The notes under the pieces: generated by a model
Told to the model about the DNA's origin: nothing
The model's input: the letters and a program-made list of their open reading frames with translations, nothing else
Database searches by the model: none
Part shown: positions 36,301 through 44,589 of the stretch, in pieces
How the letters are laid out: every line of letters starts with the position of its first letter
Position numbering within the stretch: the first letter of the stretch is position 1
Origin: Symbiodinium sp. CCMP2592
Lineage: Eukaryota > Sar > Dinophyceae > Suessiales > Symbiodiniaceae
Reading direction: 5' to 3'
DNA length: 64,000 nt
NCBI GenBank assembly: GCA_905221615.1
Contig: CAJNDT010002824.1
Span: forward strand, 302,501-366,500
Position numbers and translations under genes: made by a program

Positions 36301-36507
36301 AACACGCGCCCTTCCCGCAGCCGAATCAACCACAAAACCCAAACCACCCTCTGTGCCGGCGGTGGGTGCATCAGGTGTTGTGGACGTCGCATGCCCTGTG
36401 GTGCCATAGCCCTGCGTTGGGCTCATAACCTGCTGGAGTGAACCAGCAGGTTGAGTAGAGGATGCAAGTGGAGTGAGCAGGTCCCCTGCAAAACTCAACC
36501 CAGCCAT
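27352..36507 (-). CDS. Copia Gag-Pol polyprotein (3051 aa) with methyltransferase-like and 2OG-oxygenase-like domains
   Basis: Single uninterrupted frame, about twice the usual copia length. Approximate residues: Pro/Ser-rich region 1-270, coiled coil 276-335, Gag-like helical region 560-800, CCCH finger (C-x8-C-x5-C-x3-H) 819-840, CCHC knuckle (CLVCGSEEHRAKDC) 855-868. Protease LLDSGATH near 1017. C5-methyltransferase-fold-like domain 1225-1440 (HLFAGPGS, ELDICR, GGPPTRTWS, FMLEQP). Integrase 1490-1830 (HHCC, D near 1528, HTDRSREF near 1697, E of GSAENT near 1733, with a very acidic spacer between the Asp residues). Oxygenase-like domain 1960-2120 (VHAD, RRHATTPWKGER). RT 2340-2540 (YVDDFL). 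RNase H 2688-2830 (YSDAS, TAEAE). Two hydrophobic helices lie at about 2870-2935 and a terminal H/C-x2-C motif at 3015-3045. The ATG at 36507 lies in the LTR. A second ATG at 36426, within the primer site, would give 3024 aa. Confidence 0.95.
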   Translation of the reverse strand: MAGLSFAGDLLTPLASSTQPAGSLQQVMSPTQGYGTTGHATSTTPDAPTAGTEGGLGFVVDSAAGRARVSTDPAEGLQHVSTTGEGGIEQGMPRSMPLAFAAPGGSPGPRANTEPRQDTLSEDREVADQSGDGGLGGIRSTEEAPGVEGFVTPRSQQGLTTITEMVEGIPGVFMSRVSELFRVARTEVQAQTPPRHVHVHASPGATSRARALADGSVGSSSSPPQPGSLGTPTTFAPGPGREPPLLNAETLQRMQALEQRAPIIYPRSAAPERPPSRTETSSIPQEAIQAEVARQLAGFEARAQAQESENERLRQQLAEANEQRERAIREAALARSIQTQTPSGHPPIPPQPFPSAAPPSANPVIPTLADQVIEALRAPASTSGFWSNLWSGLQGSQRLPGSATPPGRVGSVSEPMAQSAQVPLASGPERASSGPNPHSQPEILGLGQLRAPSLGGPANPPVLDGFTTNVGQPPPPPPPPGRDGQVPYSQAVGAQVASTPGGQDTTPQAPSSVLDALVLGVQQLQSLQAQQLKVKGDDVPETVKPGITTLPKLVAPNPSGGSLEFQDWLELVSGLMVDLSDSSQLWWSSVLQLARDAFARWSVSSPVERLRVAPDDWAEVVEGKWSRVNARACAMLLEALDASVKSDIVARRATQNAAHIMFRLHTIYQPGGTNERDLILRNLHDPPQFTEVVAGVNLLRSWGRWHRRCLECGMVAPDPSILARGLTTVTAQHIAKHPDVQFRTQIVRSALHIDLHPSGEEVLDYHKHLLGEFETMAGALDSKRVVTNPKAQALNATTDAPGGGNQPQGQGKGSGGAGAKPCKFFLSRKGCRNGPKCKFPHSMTELSKAERFKKCLVCGSEEHRAKDCPVGKGAKSDAKSPDKPTVQRTTAAAQDATSPSASTPQAPVQATPIANGMPVTLESFMQQAVQALRQLEAQPPRSDPPQPQPEGLSTASQQSSAPNPSVKRLTIRSVMPSSCFPVSGPPNREILNSPAVEPAVEPSPVASQPPLIGYALLDSGATHPMRQASSEEEWETAEEVQVSLAGDQSTIMRLTRAGTLLLPPGRDGLVQPIVPMGAIIEQLGYKLVWSAGSCKLYPPDGKSLRLRVKNGCPELVESQALTLISRLEEHKMQQVEELRRRTDEGKDRIRQAKIAMERTWWDHLVEHVSSSAPASGHMAVSTAPFFQDVPDRALSGILPSEDVDSKTLWKALEEGMPNLNRRRRKALHRASNWVVHLFAGPGSHKAFKRLESQDTVVVELDICRSRSQDLYHDPLWTLLAKVAKLGRVAAVIGGPPTRTWSMTGHRADGPHPLRSPTEPFGLSTLTSDERDLVDRDTGLYARMLWLHALSTAGRRVHPNPSNGTSMVAFMLEQPSVEHHMASSHSAVGSAPSFWNTALWQAYAEEAGLFEVHFRQGPLGHAGDKPTTVGTNLPDLRDLQALQGEVPQVCSSADNRVSPVWAPGFVQAIVYALQRWPCYRLMKFTQADWEQHVANNHVPYRRDCAVCVHGAGNGRRHHGVVHPDVYCMSADIAGPIRVKGKDPESRNHRPATFKYFLAVSYRFPRLRGVKEESDPSQTEGFDDAALLPGGTDDLADEAFPAAEGPPCEDYEDSLHEPSLAEEEEEAEGEGVEGPREFAAKVAEEHPWESARCELETPPDMARLVFAVPLHTNKGDDILNALQQVYITRSLNLPVLRFHTDRSREFFNKRTRAWFHERGVRTTTTEGDVPQQNGSAENTVRWLKARARTLLTSGEVDSSLWPCAIMTAAAQQRAQQLGMKSKLAIHFGGKCSVKRKFFSKKGDLEDRWVEGKYMGLSPSVNDGHIVLRSDGVGNGFVQTLHVRTRLVSPDPPPLQFVGDSLEEEHTPPPRRVRGKRSAGVRLDDVFALDPPPPLPPPAEAPHPEGPVSPVEEESARVARLSLQDLEGLATELIEDDWDLDEALWVLAEVCRAAPQLQHKAGLYRHGGVVGVLGGTTDKPWLTELMNMVLSAVAPTAEYTSLWLSNSTVQPVHADHHNLQGSTNVVLPLKLPPNGGDLWIELKHCDLVSGPVEERVDGKGRRWLGTTHKLERGKPFFLDPTRRHATTPWKGERAVLVGYTVNTLGKELEHEFQSLEALGFPLPASVRLPLTEQQDVRRLDAFDCFEEEPLQETKARHPDGKTSELAPGTVLKGGGWKETQAVEAGTVELEVSWNLKHSPDHRRTQSEHALLACQPDTETQVEEEESSSEDSLPEQPVLWELWVPDPQTGEQLCVLRSDDSDASEACALCKSEPVYTTNVELLLDGLQEPLQVVHTVDPRDAEQCIEKWMPSIHKEIGVIEKAVRRLPPAEVRSGGWLRRKEVKVVPSKFVFTVKPPDPSEGDAALATRKGQAYHKRKARLVACGNHAPGTGSEVYASGAAAETLRCFVIISSKRNWCIGSLDVTSAFLLTPIPQGRGFPVFALTPPRLLVRLGLAEEGELWILTHAVYGLRESPKLWSDFRDCQLRALRCVVDGVELQLQQGRLDPNWWRVVRTSDGVVVGGLLTYVDDFLLAGSKEVIEALATAIQGIWKTTPLALATAEHPLRFLGVEILVQGSGFVLSQQAYAEELLRLNDVKPTALGKVPCPRDLVSFDTLLTDESPTEETVRTAQRLTGEVVWLSQRTRPDLAFTACVLASLSTKAPQRAIRIAEKALAYVQRTKALALTADADDTGLIAYSDASYAPEGNRSHTGWVVFLHGSPVCWRSARQSFVTLSTAEAELVAGLDAVVALQSAEAMLSEFGVSSFDKTLRVDSQSALAIAIGQGSWRTRHLRVRANYLREQYESGEIIPVYCPGVEQAADLLTKALPSARILELAAIWGLREHGVPRRAEAQAYSETQAVGTGTVAQQDLQLSAFAVLLAFFQVVGAASQTTDEEEDLSLPVSLDADLMLAVSIICIGICFIAVWEFFKWCLQGIISRREAGTPVLSLSPRKARKLQRLRDQTAQAIQAEISAREEAASSQSVAAAPRRRPSQTTRTREQAGGAPTRYFATPEGTKLHRTKTCSTLAHSHRFVEFQVCQQCHGSAADHTQHSTG
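36419..36430 (-). promoter_or_regulatory. Primer binding site, half-tRNA initiator-Met type
   Basis: Directly inside the 5' LTR. The plus strand reads GGGCTCATAACC, matching the anticodon stem-loop of eukaryotic initiator tRNA-Met (loop CTCATAA, anticodon CAT, flanked by GGG and CC). Drosophila copia primes from an internal half of initiator tRNA-Met, so this is the expected site for a copia-like element. It also codes for Val-Met-Ser-Pro in the long ORF. Confidence 0.8.
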
Positions 36508-36715
36508 AGCTCACACAAGGCGGAGATTTTACGCACAAGAAGAAAGCAAGCAAAAAGAAGTCTGTGCTACTTGGGCTTGGCACCTACAGATATGGTACAT
36601 GTGTTGTTAAAATGTCATGCTCAAGGCGTTCTGTGCTTGGGCCTAAGAGCAACAAGGAAAAAGATTCCGCATGTACACATAGCAAAGGCTTGCAAACAAG
36701 GCATGCACTTCAGCA
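36431..36715 (-). repeat. 5' LTR (285 bp)
   Basis: Nearly identical to 26854-27138. It contains the upstream ATG (36507) and the first 25 or so codons of the polyprotein frame. Confidence 0.97.
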
Positions 36716-36720
36716 AGAAC
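36716..36720. repeat. Target site duplication AGAAC (right)
   Basis: Identical to 26849-26853. The satellite continues in register immediately after it. Confidence 0.97.
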
Positions 36721-37888
36721 TCTTACAAATCTTGAACTCCGAGGGTCGGGCCTTGGGTTGATGGGGCACCCCTGATTTCTAAATCACAACCCTTACACAT
36801 CTTGAACTCCGAGGGTGGGGCCTTGGACTCTGATGGGGCAGAGCGCCCCTGATTTTTAAATCAGAATCCTTACAGATCCTTGAACTCCGAGGGTGGGGCT
36901 TTGGACTGATGGGGCACCCCTGATACTTAAAGCAAAGCTTTGACAGATGTTGAACTCCGAGGATGAGGACTTGGACTGATGGAGCGCCCATGAATTTCAG
37001 AGCTTGAACTCCGGGGGTGGGGCCTTGGACGCCCCTGGTTTTTTTTAATCAGAACTCTTACAAATCTTGAACTCCGAGGGTCGGGCCTTGGGTTGATGGG
37101 GCACCCCTGAATTCTAAATCACAACCCTTACACATCTTGAATTTCCGAGGATGGGGCCTTGGACTCTGATGGGCCGGGGCGCCCCTGATTTTTAAATCAG
37201 AACCCTTACAGATCCTTGAACTCCGAGGGTGGGGCTTTGGACTCATGGGGCACCCCTGATTCTTAAAGCAAAGCTTTGACAGATGTTGAACTCCGAGGAT
37301 GAGGACTTGGACTGATGGAGCGCCCATGATTTTCAGATCACCGCCTCTTAGTGAGCTTGAACTCCGGGGGTGGGGCCTTGGACGCCCCTGGTTTTTAATC
37401 AGAACACTTACAAATCTTGAACTCCGAAGGTCGGGCCTTGGGTTGATGGGGCACCCCTGATTTCTAAATCACGACCCTTACAGATCTTGAACTCCGAGGG
37501 TGGGGCCTTGGACTCTGATGGGGCGGGGCGCCCCTGATAATTAAATCAGAACCTTTACAGATCCTTGAACTCCGAGGGTGGGGCTTTGGACTGATGGGGC
37601 ACCCCTGATTCTTAAAGCAAAGCTTTGACAGATGTTGAACTCTGAGGATGAGGACTTGGACTGATGGAGCGCCCATGATTTTCAGATCACCGCCTCTTAG
37701 TGAGCTTGAACTCCGGGGTGGGGCCTTGGACGCCCCTGGTTCTTGAATCAGAACCCTTACAGCCTTACAGATCCTTGAACTCCGAGGCAAAGGCCTTGGA
37801 CTGATGGAGCGCCCCTGATTCTTCAGTCAGAACCCTGACAGATCTTGAACTTCGAGGGTCGGGCCTTGGGTTGATGGGGCGCCCCTGA
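36721..37888. repeat. Higher-order satellite, right arm
   Basis: Same subunits and order as 24985-26853. The last units (about 37690-37888) are degenerate and shortened. The array ends at the CGGGTTTA minisatellite. Confidence 0.95.
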
Positions 37889-38090
37889 TATCGGGTTTAG
37901 CGGGTTTATCGGGTTTAGCGGGTTTATCGGGTTTAGCGGGCTTAGCGGGTTTAGCGGGTTTAGCGGGTTTAGCGGGTTTATCGGGTTTATCGCGTGTATC
38001 GGGTTTATCGTGTTTAGCGGGTTTAGCCGGTTTATCGGGCTTATCGGGCTTATCGGGTTTAGCGGGTTCATCGGGTTTAGCGGTGCGCGT
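37889..38090. repeat. 9-bp minisatellite CGGGTTTAG / CGGGTTTAT
   Basis: About 20 tandem 9-bp units in which the last base varies (AG or AT). They resemble TTTAGGG telomeric DNA with two extra bases. The long minus-strand Asn-Pro-Leu frame through it is a by-product. Confidence 0.92.
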
Positions 38091-38256
38091 CCGGTGTTTG
38101 CGCGCGCAATGTGCAAACAGCATACACGCACACCAACATCTACGCTCGTGCTTCACCCATGGCAGCATGACTACCGCAGGTTCATGGATAAACATATGCG
38201 GGTGTATGTGTGCGCATGTGTGCATGACTACGTATGCATGTACGTATACTGTGTAC

Positions 38257-41200
38257 AATGCATGCGTGTATGGATTTGTTTCAAGTGTACGGACAGATAC
38301 CAGTAGATACACAGGATAGATCAGTACAGAGAGACACAGAGACGTGTGAGACGGAGACGGAGGGACGGGGCAAGTCCGAGCCTGGAGGATCTGGATGCAG
38401 CTCTCCTGGCGATTCTGGGTTGCGACGGCCAGCGGCGTCTGGCCCTGGGAATTGGGCTGGGAGACCTGAGGAAAGTCATCATACTTTGACGATGTCTGAC
38501 CAGAGGCCATAAGACGTAAAATGCTGGCATGTCATGCTCTTCTCCCAGGCCATGTTGCATTGGCTCCAACTTTGAGCAGGTACTCCAGCAGCTCCTGCAG
38601 ACCGTGTGCTACCCAGTGCTTACCAGGCCGCACCGCAAACTCTTCGACCTCCAGCGACACGATTTACCAAGAAGCTTGCTGCTTTACTTATGCCGTATGC
38701 ACTCCACTACGAGAACCCTGCTGGGCCTTGCGTCCGTAGCCAGCTGCATAGTGCAGGCCACCTTGTCTGGATCATGCTTGCTAGACACTGCAGCGCCCAG
38801 AAATGCTTCCGCTTCGCGCCAGATTCTCCGCCAGAGTGCTGTTGCCAGAGCTGTCCACTGCATAAGGATTGGCACGGCTGTCCTTGTTGCACGACATGCT
38901 CGCCCCGCTCCCAAGGACTGAAGCGATCTAAGCCGAGTGTCCAAAAGAAGCTTCACAACAGCTATCCGGTTGGCTCCAATTGCGTAGCCAAGAGCGGTGA
39001 TGCCCTGCTTGCGGCCATTTCCCCGAACACAGCATCAGAAGTTCTGCAGGGACCCGCATTTCTTTGCCTTGTGGTCCTGGGAGTCGAGCGGCTTCTTCTT
39101 GTCCAGGAAGTCCTGAAGCTGTGCAGCGAAAGGACTGCAGCTTGGACCTTACGCAAGTCTCACTCCTGCACTGCCTTCAAATCTCCGTTCTTGGCGGCCT
39201 GGCTGCTCGCAGCAAAGTAGCAAATGACAGCATGCGACCCAGCTGAGTGCTATAGGTACGTGCCAACACCACCAACACATGGCCTCATGCAGGGTCAACG
39301 CTGTCTCGTCAATCCTGGGCCCACCCATGATCATAGCACGAAACCTATCACACACATGGACCACCGGAGGAAGGCGGGGCACTTCTTCAGGACCGGCTGC
39401 AGCTCTGACGGAAGACCGCCCATCTTCTGGCTGATTTTCAACATGAGCTCTTCGTCCTCTTTAAAGAAGCTCTCGGACATCGGAAGAGAAAGCGCTACAT
39501 CATGACCTTCGGACACGGTGCTCCTGGTAGTACTTCATGGCAGCCTCCATGCCGTTCTTCTTAATGTCCTCGAAGACGCTGGCCTCGTGACAGTAAGGTG
39601 CCTCAGGGCCTCAGAGCTCAGAAGGACCGAGAAATGCCGAGAGCCTGGCCAGTTCCGGGTCCTTCTCCAGAGACTTCACGCGGTCCGCCACCGGGGCGTC
39701 GCCGTTCGAAAGCCTGTCGCCGCTCGAGCTCTTCGTCTCTCTTCCCTGGAACGGCGCTCAAGTGCTGCTTGGCAACTTCGTGTTGTAGTGCCTGGGCTTT
39801 GGGCGGGTGCCCCAGTAGTATAGGGCAATCGGATGTTTAGAAACTCCTCAACCAGTAGGTCTACGTACGTCCACGTCCATCGATCGAAACGAACTGGACA
39901 TACTGATCTACTAAACCGAAGGGGCTCGGCGATGGCCTGAGTCTGCAACCAGCCTGGAAGGACATGCTCACCATCAGAAACTGCCGTATCATGTTGTAGC
40001 AGTGTCGACAAATTCGTGCCTCGCATGGCTTCCGGATTTTTGGCAAAGCTCTGCAAGGCCTTTGCAGTCTCCGGATTGCCTGGGTGAGCAACAGACAAAG
40101 CAGCTGCCGAGTGATGGATGGCCCTGTGCCATGCTGTTGTGCGCACGACCGGAACGAGTTACGCTCGCGTTGCGTGGCGGGCCTTCCACATAGGCCTTCA
40201 CCTCTGCCCAGGTGTTGTCATCAATGTCCGGGAGGCGTGCGATCTGCATGGTGGTGCCATCCTTGCCACGACGGGCTGCAAGGAATTGCGGGGAAGACGA
40301 AGTTGCGCCGTTTCAGACGCTGAACTGAGGAAGGGTCGCTGATCTTAAGAGTCTCAGTAGGAGCCGTCGCAGTCTCGGCCATGATGATCCTGCCCAGGCG
40401 GGCTTCCGGGCTGACGACCCATCACAGGTGCAGAGCGCAAAGAGCATGCACTGAAGAACTATCGCAAGCTCCCTTCATAAAACCGACATGAGCCTTGCCG
40501 CTTCGGGAGGGGCTCTGCTGTCGCTAGATTGCCAGCTGTTGAGCCAAATTGCTTCGGAGAAGGCTTTGGCACAGGCGGCAGACTCAAAGACGCGTGAGGT
40601 GAAATGTCAGCTGCGGCTCGTACATACACAAGAGCCCACCTTCTTCACCTTTTCTGCGACGTCGACGGCCGTGTCCTCCTTGTTGGCCTTCTCAGCCTTC
40701 TCTGCCACACTGAACCCAGGCGGTTCTTCGGCTTTGCCGCCCAACTCGGAACGAAGAAAGGAGGGCAGGCTGCGCCGAGGCTGCGGACGTCCGTGTGGTG
40801 GCTATGTAAGGAGTCTAGCAACAGACCAGCCACTGCATGGCCTCCATATATGGGCCGCTGCATGACGCTGCAGCTAACGCGTGTGAATACGCCATGCATC
40901 GGAAAGACTCTGTCGTTGCAGGCAACACTTTCTGCAGCCGCCAGGCCCGAATAGAAAAACAGGCTCATTGTTCTGACAGTCTGCGCTCTCTGCTGCTGCA
41001 ATGACAGAAGGAAAAGCGTATCCACGTGGTCTCCGCATTGGCTGCTTATGCTAGAGATGTGCCATCGCTTGACCAATTGTACGGAGCTTTTGAGCACTGC
41101 CTTTCCAGATAGAACCGCGGAGGCGTCAAGCGCCACAGAAGCAAGGGCGATGCTGACGAACACTTGGTCGAAACCCAGAAAAGTAGTCATAACCGAAGCA

Positions 41201-41705
41201 GTTGAGCTTGGAAGAACGGTCAGAACAGCTCTTTTCTCACATGTGCGAACAGCCCGCTGGGCCTGGTTCTGATGCAGCAGCCAGGCTTCAAACACGGGCA
41301 TTCGTTGCCGGGGGACACCCCCAAGACCACATAAACGAAGGATGTGTGTCGTTTATTCGGGTTGCAAGCTCATGCTTGAAGCACCCTTCAATCCACTCAC
41401 AAATCCCCTTGCTCGCAACTTGATCACTGCAAGAGGTCTGCGTGCAAAGCTAAACGCTGCTCCGGGGGCTAGGCAATAGAACAAAAGGCCAAGTCGTTCT
41501 GGCAAACTGTTCAGAAAAAAGAGGTGACAGTCAAACGTCCACAGAGTCTCTTGGAGACCTCCCTGACGTGCTCTGAAAACCTCACTGCACAAAACTAAGT
41601 TGTAAACTAGTCTGCCCGAGTATGCATGTGCTCCGGGCTTGTTATGCCCAACTGACATCGAAAACTACACCGGCCCGTTGGGAAGATGGACAAGTACCTG
41701 CAGTC
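38257..41705. repeat. Segment B, copy 2
   Basis: Direct duplicate of 17697-21325. It lacks a stretch of about 70 bp present near 19910-19990 in copy 1 and has small indels (for example near 38630). It is almost identical over 38530-40380. Confidence 0.92.
38375..40860 (-). CDS. AKR2-like STI1 + ankyrin-repeat protein, copy 2 (spliced, approximate)
   Basis: Same exon order and protein segments as copy 1, nearly base for base over the STI1 and ankyrin part. FEDIKKNGMEAAMKYYQ lies near 39525-39580, DEELMLKISQKMGGLP near 39415-39465, the ALGYAIGANRIAVVKLLL segment near 38935-39000, and GQTPLAVATQNRQESCIQIL near 38385-38445. The acidic exon near 40690-40810 reads AEKANKEDTAVDVAEK, two residues different from copy 1. 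The upstream part is more diverged than the body, which suggests recent homogenisation of the body. Frame changes occur at the same places as in copy 1, so they are more likely introns than independent mutations. Confidence 0.55.
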
Positions 41706-41864
41706 ACGTGCCACGAAAGTCACCGAAGTACGGACGCGAAGAATTGAGAGCTGAGGCCTGGTGCAGAGATTGCGGTACCTGAGCCACGCCTATGCTTCTC
41801 GCAATGCCGGCTTCGGATAAGGGCAGGCCAAGCAGCTCCGTGACATCACCTTGCTTGGATCGTC

Positions 41865-42372
41865 TCAGACCATAGCCGCGGGTTGCAGCATGCTCTGCTG
41901 GTGCAATAAGATATAAACGCCAAGAAGCCGAAAGCCAGCACGTAGATGAAGAAGACATAGCAAAATGTCGCTGCTGCTTTGATCACCGTGAGCCCCCACA
42001 TCTGACCTCGGCTCTACTTTTGGCTCAAAGCGGAGCTCAAACGGCTGAGCTCCATCTCCACTATGAATACCCAAGGCACAGTTCGCCGAATTATAGCACA
42101 GCGCAATCTTGTACTGGTACAGCGTCAGCTGAACCTTCTCCTCGGAGTGGCTAAGACCCCGCGACGCGAGTGCTCCTAGCATGCTTCTGGCCAAAATCTG
42201 CCAAGTATCCTTGAACTTGAAGGAAGAGAAACCAGTAAACAGGATGGCCGGAATTTGCAAGATGTAGGTCAGTGTCAGCAACGGGATGATGAGGGATCCC
42301 ATGGTGTGGGTCAGCATGAACATCTTTCCACCTGCCAGGAGGATGCTTGCTAACATCAAGTTGAACCCACAC
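41865..42372 (-). CDS. Unrecognised multi-helix membrane protein (exon fragments)
   Basis: Open minus-strand stretch with hydrophobic helices near 42230-42360 (ASILLAGG, then SLIIPLLTLTYILQIPAIL), a hydrophilic loop near 42000-42200, and a further helix in another frame near 41890-41985 (ATFCYVFFIYVLAFGFLAF). The frame change suggests an intron near 41990. No signature motif identifies the family. Upstream and downstream exons were not found. Confidence 0.45.
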
Positions 42373-42399
42373 AGCTCCGGCTTACGTCGCAGTACAGAT

Positions 42400-43200
42400 G
42401 ATTGGTTTCATGGAACCGGGAAGCAAAGCCCCTGCCTGTCCACATCAAGAAACTGGTGCAAACCAGTTCTCAGTCCGAAACATAGCATTGTGAGTCGCTG
42501 TATGACATCAGCCGCAAGTTCACACAGCAAGGGCCCTCAACTCAATGTCTTCAACAGTTCAGCCAAGGATCTTGGGATGATCACCAATATGATACACGCC
42601 ACTTTCATCATCAGACTCAGGATGCGAGATTTTGGAGTTCAACGCCAGCAAGCACCTATAACTCTCGTTGCCCCATCTGTGTGCCTCATGTGGGAAACGA
42701 GCATCTTTCCATCGTCTCTCTCCTCCACAAGAGGGGTGTTCTTCGTTTTGTACTCTGGATGCAGATGAATGGAGCAGTGTGTTATCTTGTGAGATGCTGG
42801 TTGAACGAAGCTCTGCGCTTCTCGGCGACGCGACAGGCTTCAGAGAGAAGGAGGCGCTGCTAGCGCACCAGCATGGTGAATCGCACAGCTTCTTCTACCG
42901 GAGATTCTGGAAAAAACAGGTGGAACTCGGCAGGAGGCCTTCCCGAAACAGAAAAGTTGCGGGTCCATTCTAGCAATGTGGCAACACTTTTCAACCGGCT
43001 TCGGATTGTCGTAGTATTGGCTAGGATTTCGGCAACCAATCCGAAACGCGGACAAATGTTGGATTGGTTGGGTGTAGAACTGGCTGTGACCTTCTTACGA
43101 TTGGCTGGAGTTTCATGGATTGGATAGGATCTTCGTAGACTTGCTTTGAGGGTTCGTAGGATTGCTTGGAATTTGTGTAGGATGTTCGCGTCGCAGAAAC
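42400..43200. other. No recognised gene
   Basis: No convincing coding signal. A weak repeat of GGATTGG/GTAGGAT-like words occurs at 43060-43190. Confidence 0.4.
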
Positions 43201-43203
43201 TGA

Positions 43204-43365
43204 ATAGGACACTACAACCGTAAGGGTACTACCGGATTTAGTCCGCATGAAACAATGCATTTTGGTTACAATACACATTTAGCAGTTGATATGATTAGCC
43301 AAATGAATACCGCAATAAAAGATAAGAATCGAATTAATGAAGTACCAAAGGATCGTCTGGGGTGC
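43204..43365 (+). pseudogene. AT-rich fragment resembling the end of a retrovirus-type integrase
   Basis: An open plus-strand stretch is distinctly AT-rich compared with its surroundings. It contains GTTGFSPHETMHFGYNTHL, similar in pattern to the 'T-G-x-S-P-F-E-L-x-Y-G' segment that follows the catalytic core in Gypsy/BEL-type integrases, then a Lys/Asn-rich tail. Composition shifts back to normal after about 43365. It is a small fragment with no RT or protease around it. The assignment rests on one motif. Confidence 0.35.
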
Positions 43366-43504
43366 CTGCAAGCTGGACTGTGGAAGTTTCAACATCATGA
43401 AGCCTTGTATTCTGTGCATGCGGCGTTGGCCTCCAAAGCACAACAGACAGACCAGAGCCTACACTTCGAACTTCGAACACTCAAGCTTAAAATCTGATCT
43501 TCTC

Positions 43505-43930
43505 TTGCCAGCTGCCTGAAGTTGGTGCTGCAGTTTTGACTGTTCGGTTTCGACGGTTGTCTTTCTCCGCATGCAGACGTTCCTCATGCTAAACCCGATC
43601 ACGTCTTACCTTTATGGGAGTGTTTATTCAGTTTCGGCGAGCTTTTGGCGTGGAGGCAAGGTACTCTCCTTGCAGTGCCCTGCTACATTTTGAAGCAAAA
43701 GAAAGAAGGCTGTCGCCCTTAAAGGAGCCGCAGTACTAGGCTAGGCCGGGAGACGGTCTGCAAAAATTCGGGCGCGGCATGCCCTTCGTTTATCTTCGTG
43801 TAACATTCCCTGATATCCCCTCGCTTTGTCGAGGACTGGGGCTTGAGCGGGTGCTTCAGCAACGAGACAGAACAGGCAAGTAATCGAAGCCCTCTATAAG
43901 CAGGTATCTGCAGGTAGGCTGGGCCGCCGC
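43505..43930. other. No gene or repeat seen
   Basis: Unique-looking DNA between the integrase-like fragment and the trinucleotide array. Confidence 0.4.
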
Positions 43931-43949
43931 CGTGTTTTCTGTAGTAATT

Positions 43950-44081
43950 GTAAGAATAATTATAGTAGTAGCAGCAACCGTAGTTTGTAGTGGTAGCAGC
44001 AATAGTTGTTCGTAGTAGTAGTGGTAGTAGTAGTAGTAGTAGTAATAGTAGTAGCAGCAGTAGCAGTCGTCGTCGTAGCTT

Positions 44082-44140
<59 letters not shown>

Positions 44141-44224
44141 ATAGTAGTAGTAGTAGTAGTAAGAATAATAATAATGGTAGTAACAGTTGTAGCACTACTA
44201 GTAGTAGCAGTAGTAGTAGTAAAA

Positions 44225-44265
<41 letters not shown>

Positions 44266-44544
44266 CAGTAGCAGTAGCAGTAGCAGTAGCAGCAGTAGTA
44301 GAAGGAGTAGTAGCAGTAGCAGTAGCAGTAGCAGCAGCAGTAGCAATAGCAGTAGCAGTAGCAGTAGCAGTAGCAGTAGCAGTAGCAGTAGCAGTAGCAG
44401 TAGCAGTAGCAGTAGCAGTAGCAGTAGCAGTAGCAGTAGCAGTAGCAGTAGCAGTAGCAGTAGCACTAGCACTAGCACTAGTACTAGTACTAGTACTAGT
44501 ACTAGTACTAGTACTAGTACTAGTACTAGTACTACTACTACTAT

Positions 44545-44585
<41 letters not shown>
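43950..44585. repeat. Compound trinucleotide array that reverses strand sense
   Basis: From left to right: GTA/AGT triplets (to about 44258), AGTAGC hexamers (about 44259-44464), ACTAGC then the self-complementary hexamer ACTAGT (about 44465-44532), then ACT triplets (about 44533-44583). ACT is the reverse complement of AGT, so the array folds on itself around the ACTAGT block. Confidence 0.95.
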
Positions 44586-44589
44586 TTTG

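Larger units (their letters stand above)
26854..36715 (-). mobile_element. Complete Ty1/copia-type LTR retrotransposon, 9862 bp
   Basis: The element lies on the minus strand: 5' LTR 36431-36715, primer site 36419-36430, one ORF 36507-27352, polypurine tract 27139-27148, 3' LTR 26854-27138. Both LTRs are 285 bp, start TG and end CA, and differ at two positions (about 99.3% identity). The 5-bp target duplications are perfect. The Pol order protease-integrase-RT-RNase H is copia-type. The intact ORF and near-identical LTRs indicate a recent, possibly still competent insertion into the satellite. Confidence 0.97.

Noticed and set aside
37827..38510. 227-codon minus-strand frame joining an ankyrin segment to Asn-Pro-Leu repeats
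   Set aside because: It runs from an ankyrin exon into intron-like microsatellite and then the 9-bp minisatellite; a chance read-through.
42010..42030. Relict dinoflagellate spliced-leader (CTTTTGGCTCAAAG against TTTTGGCTCAAG)
   Set aside because: It lacks the expected CCGTAGCCA start, has an extra A, and lies antisense within a coding-like exon; a chance match is likely.
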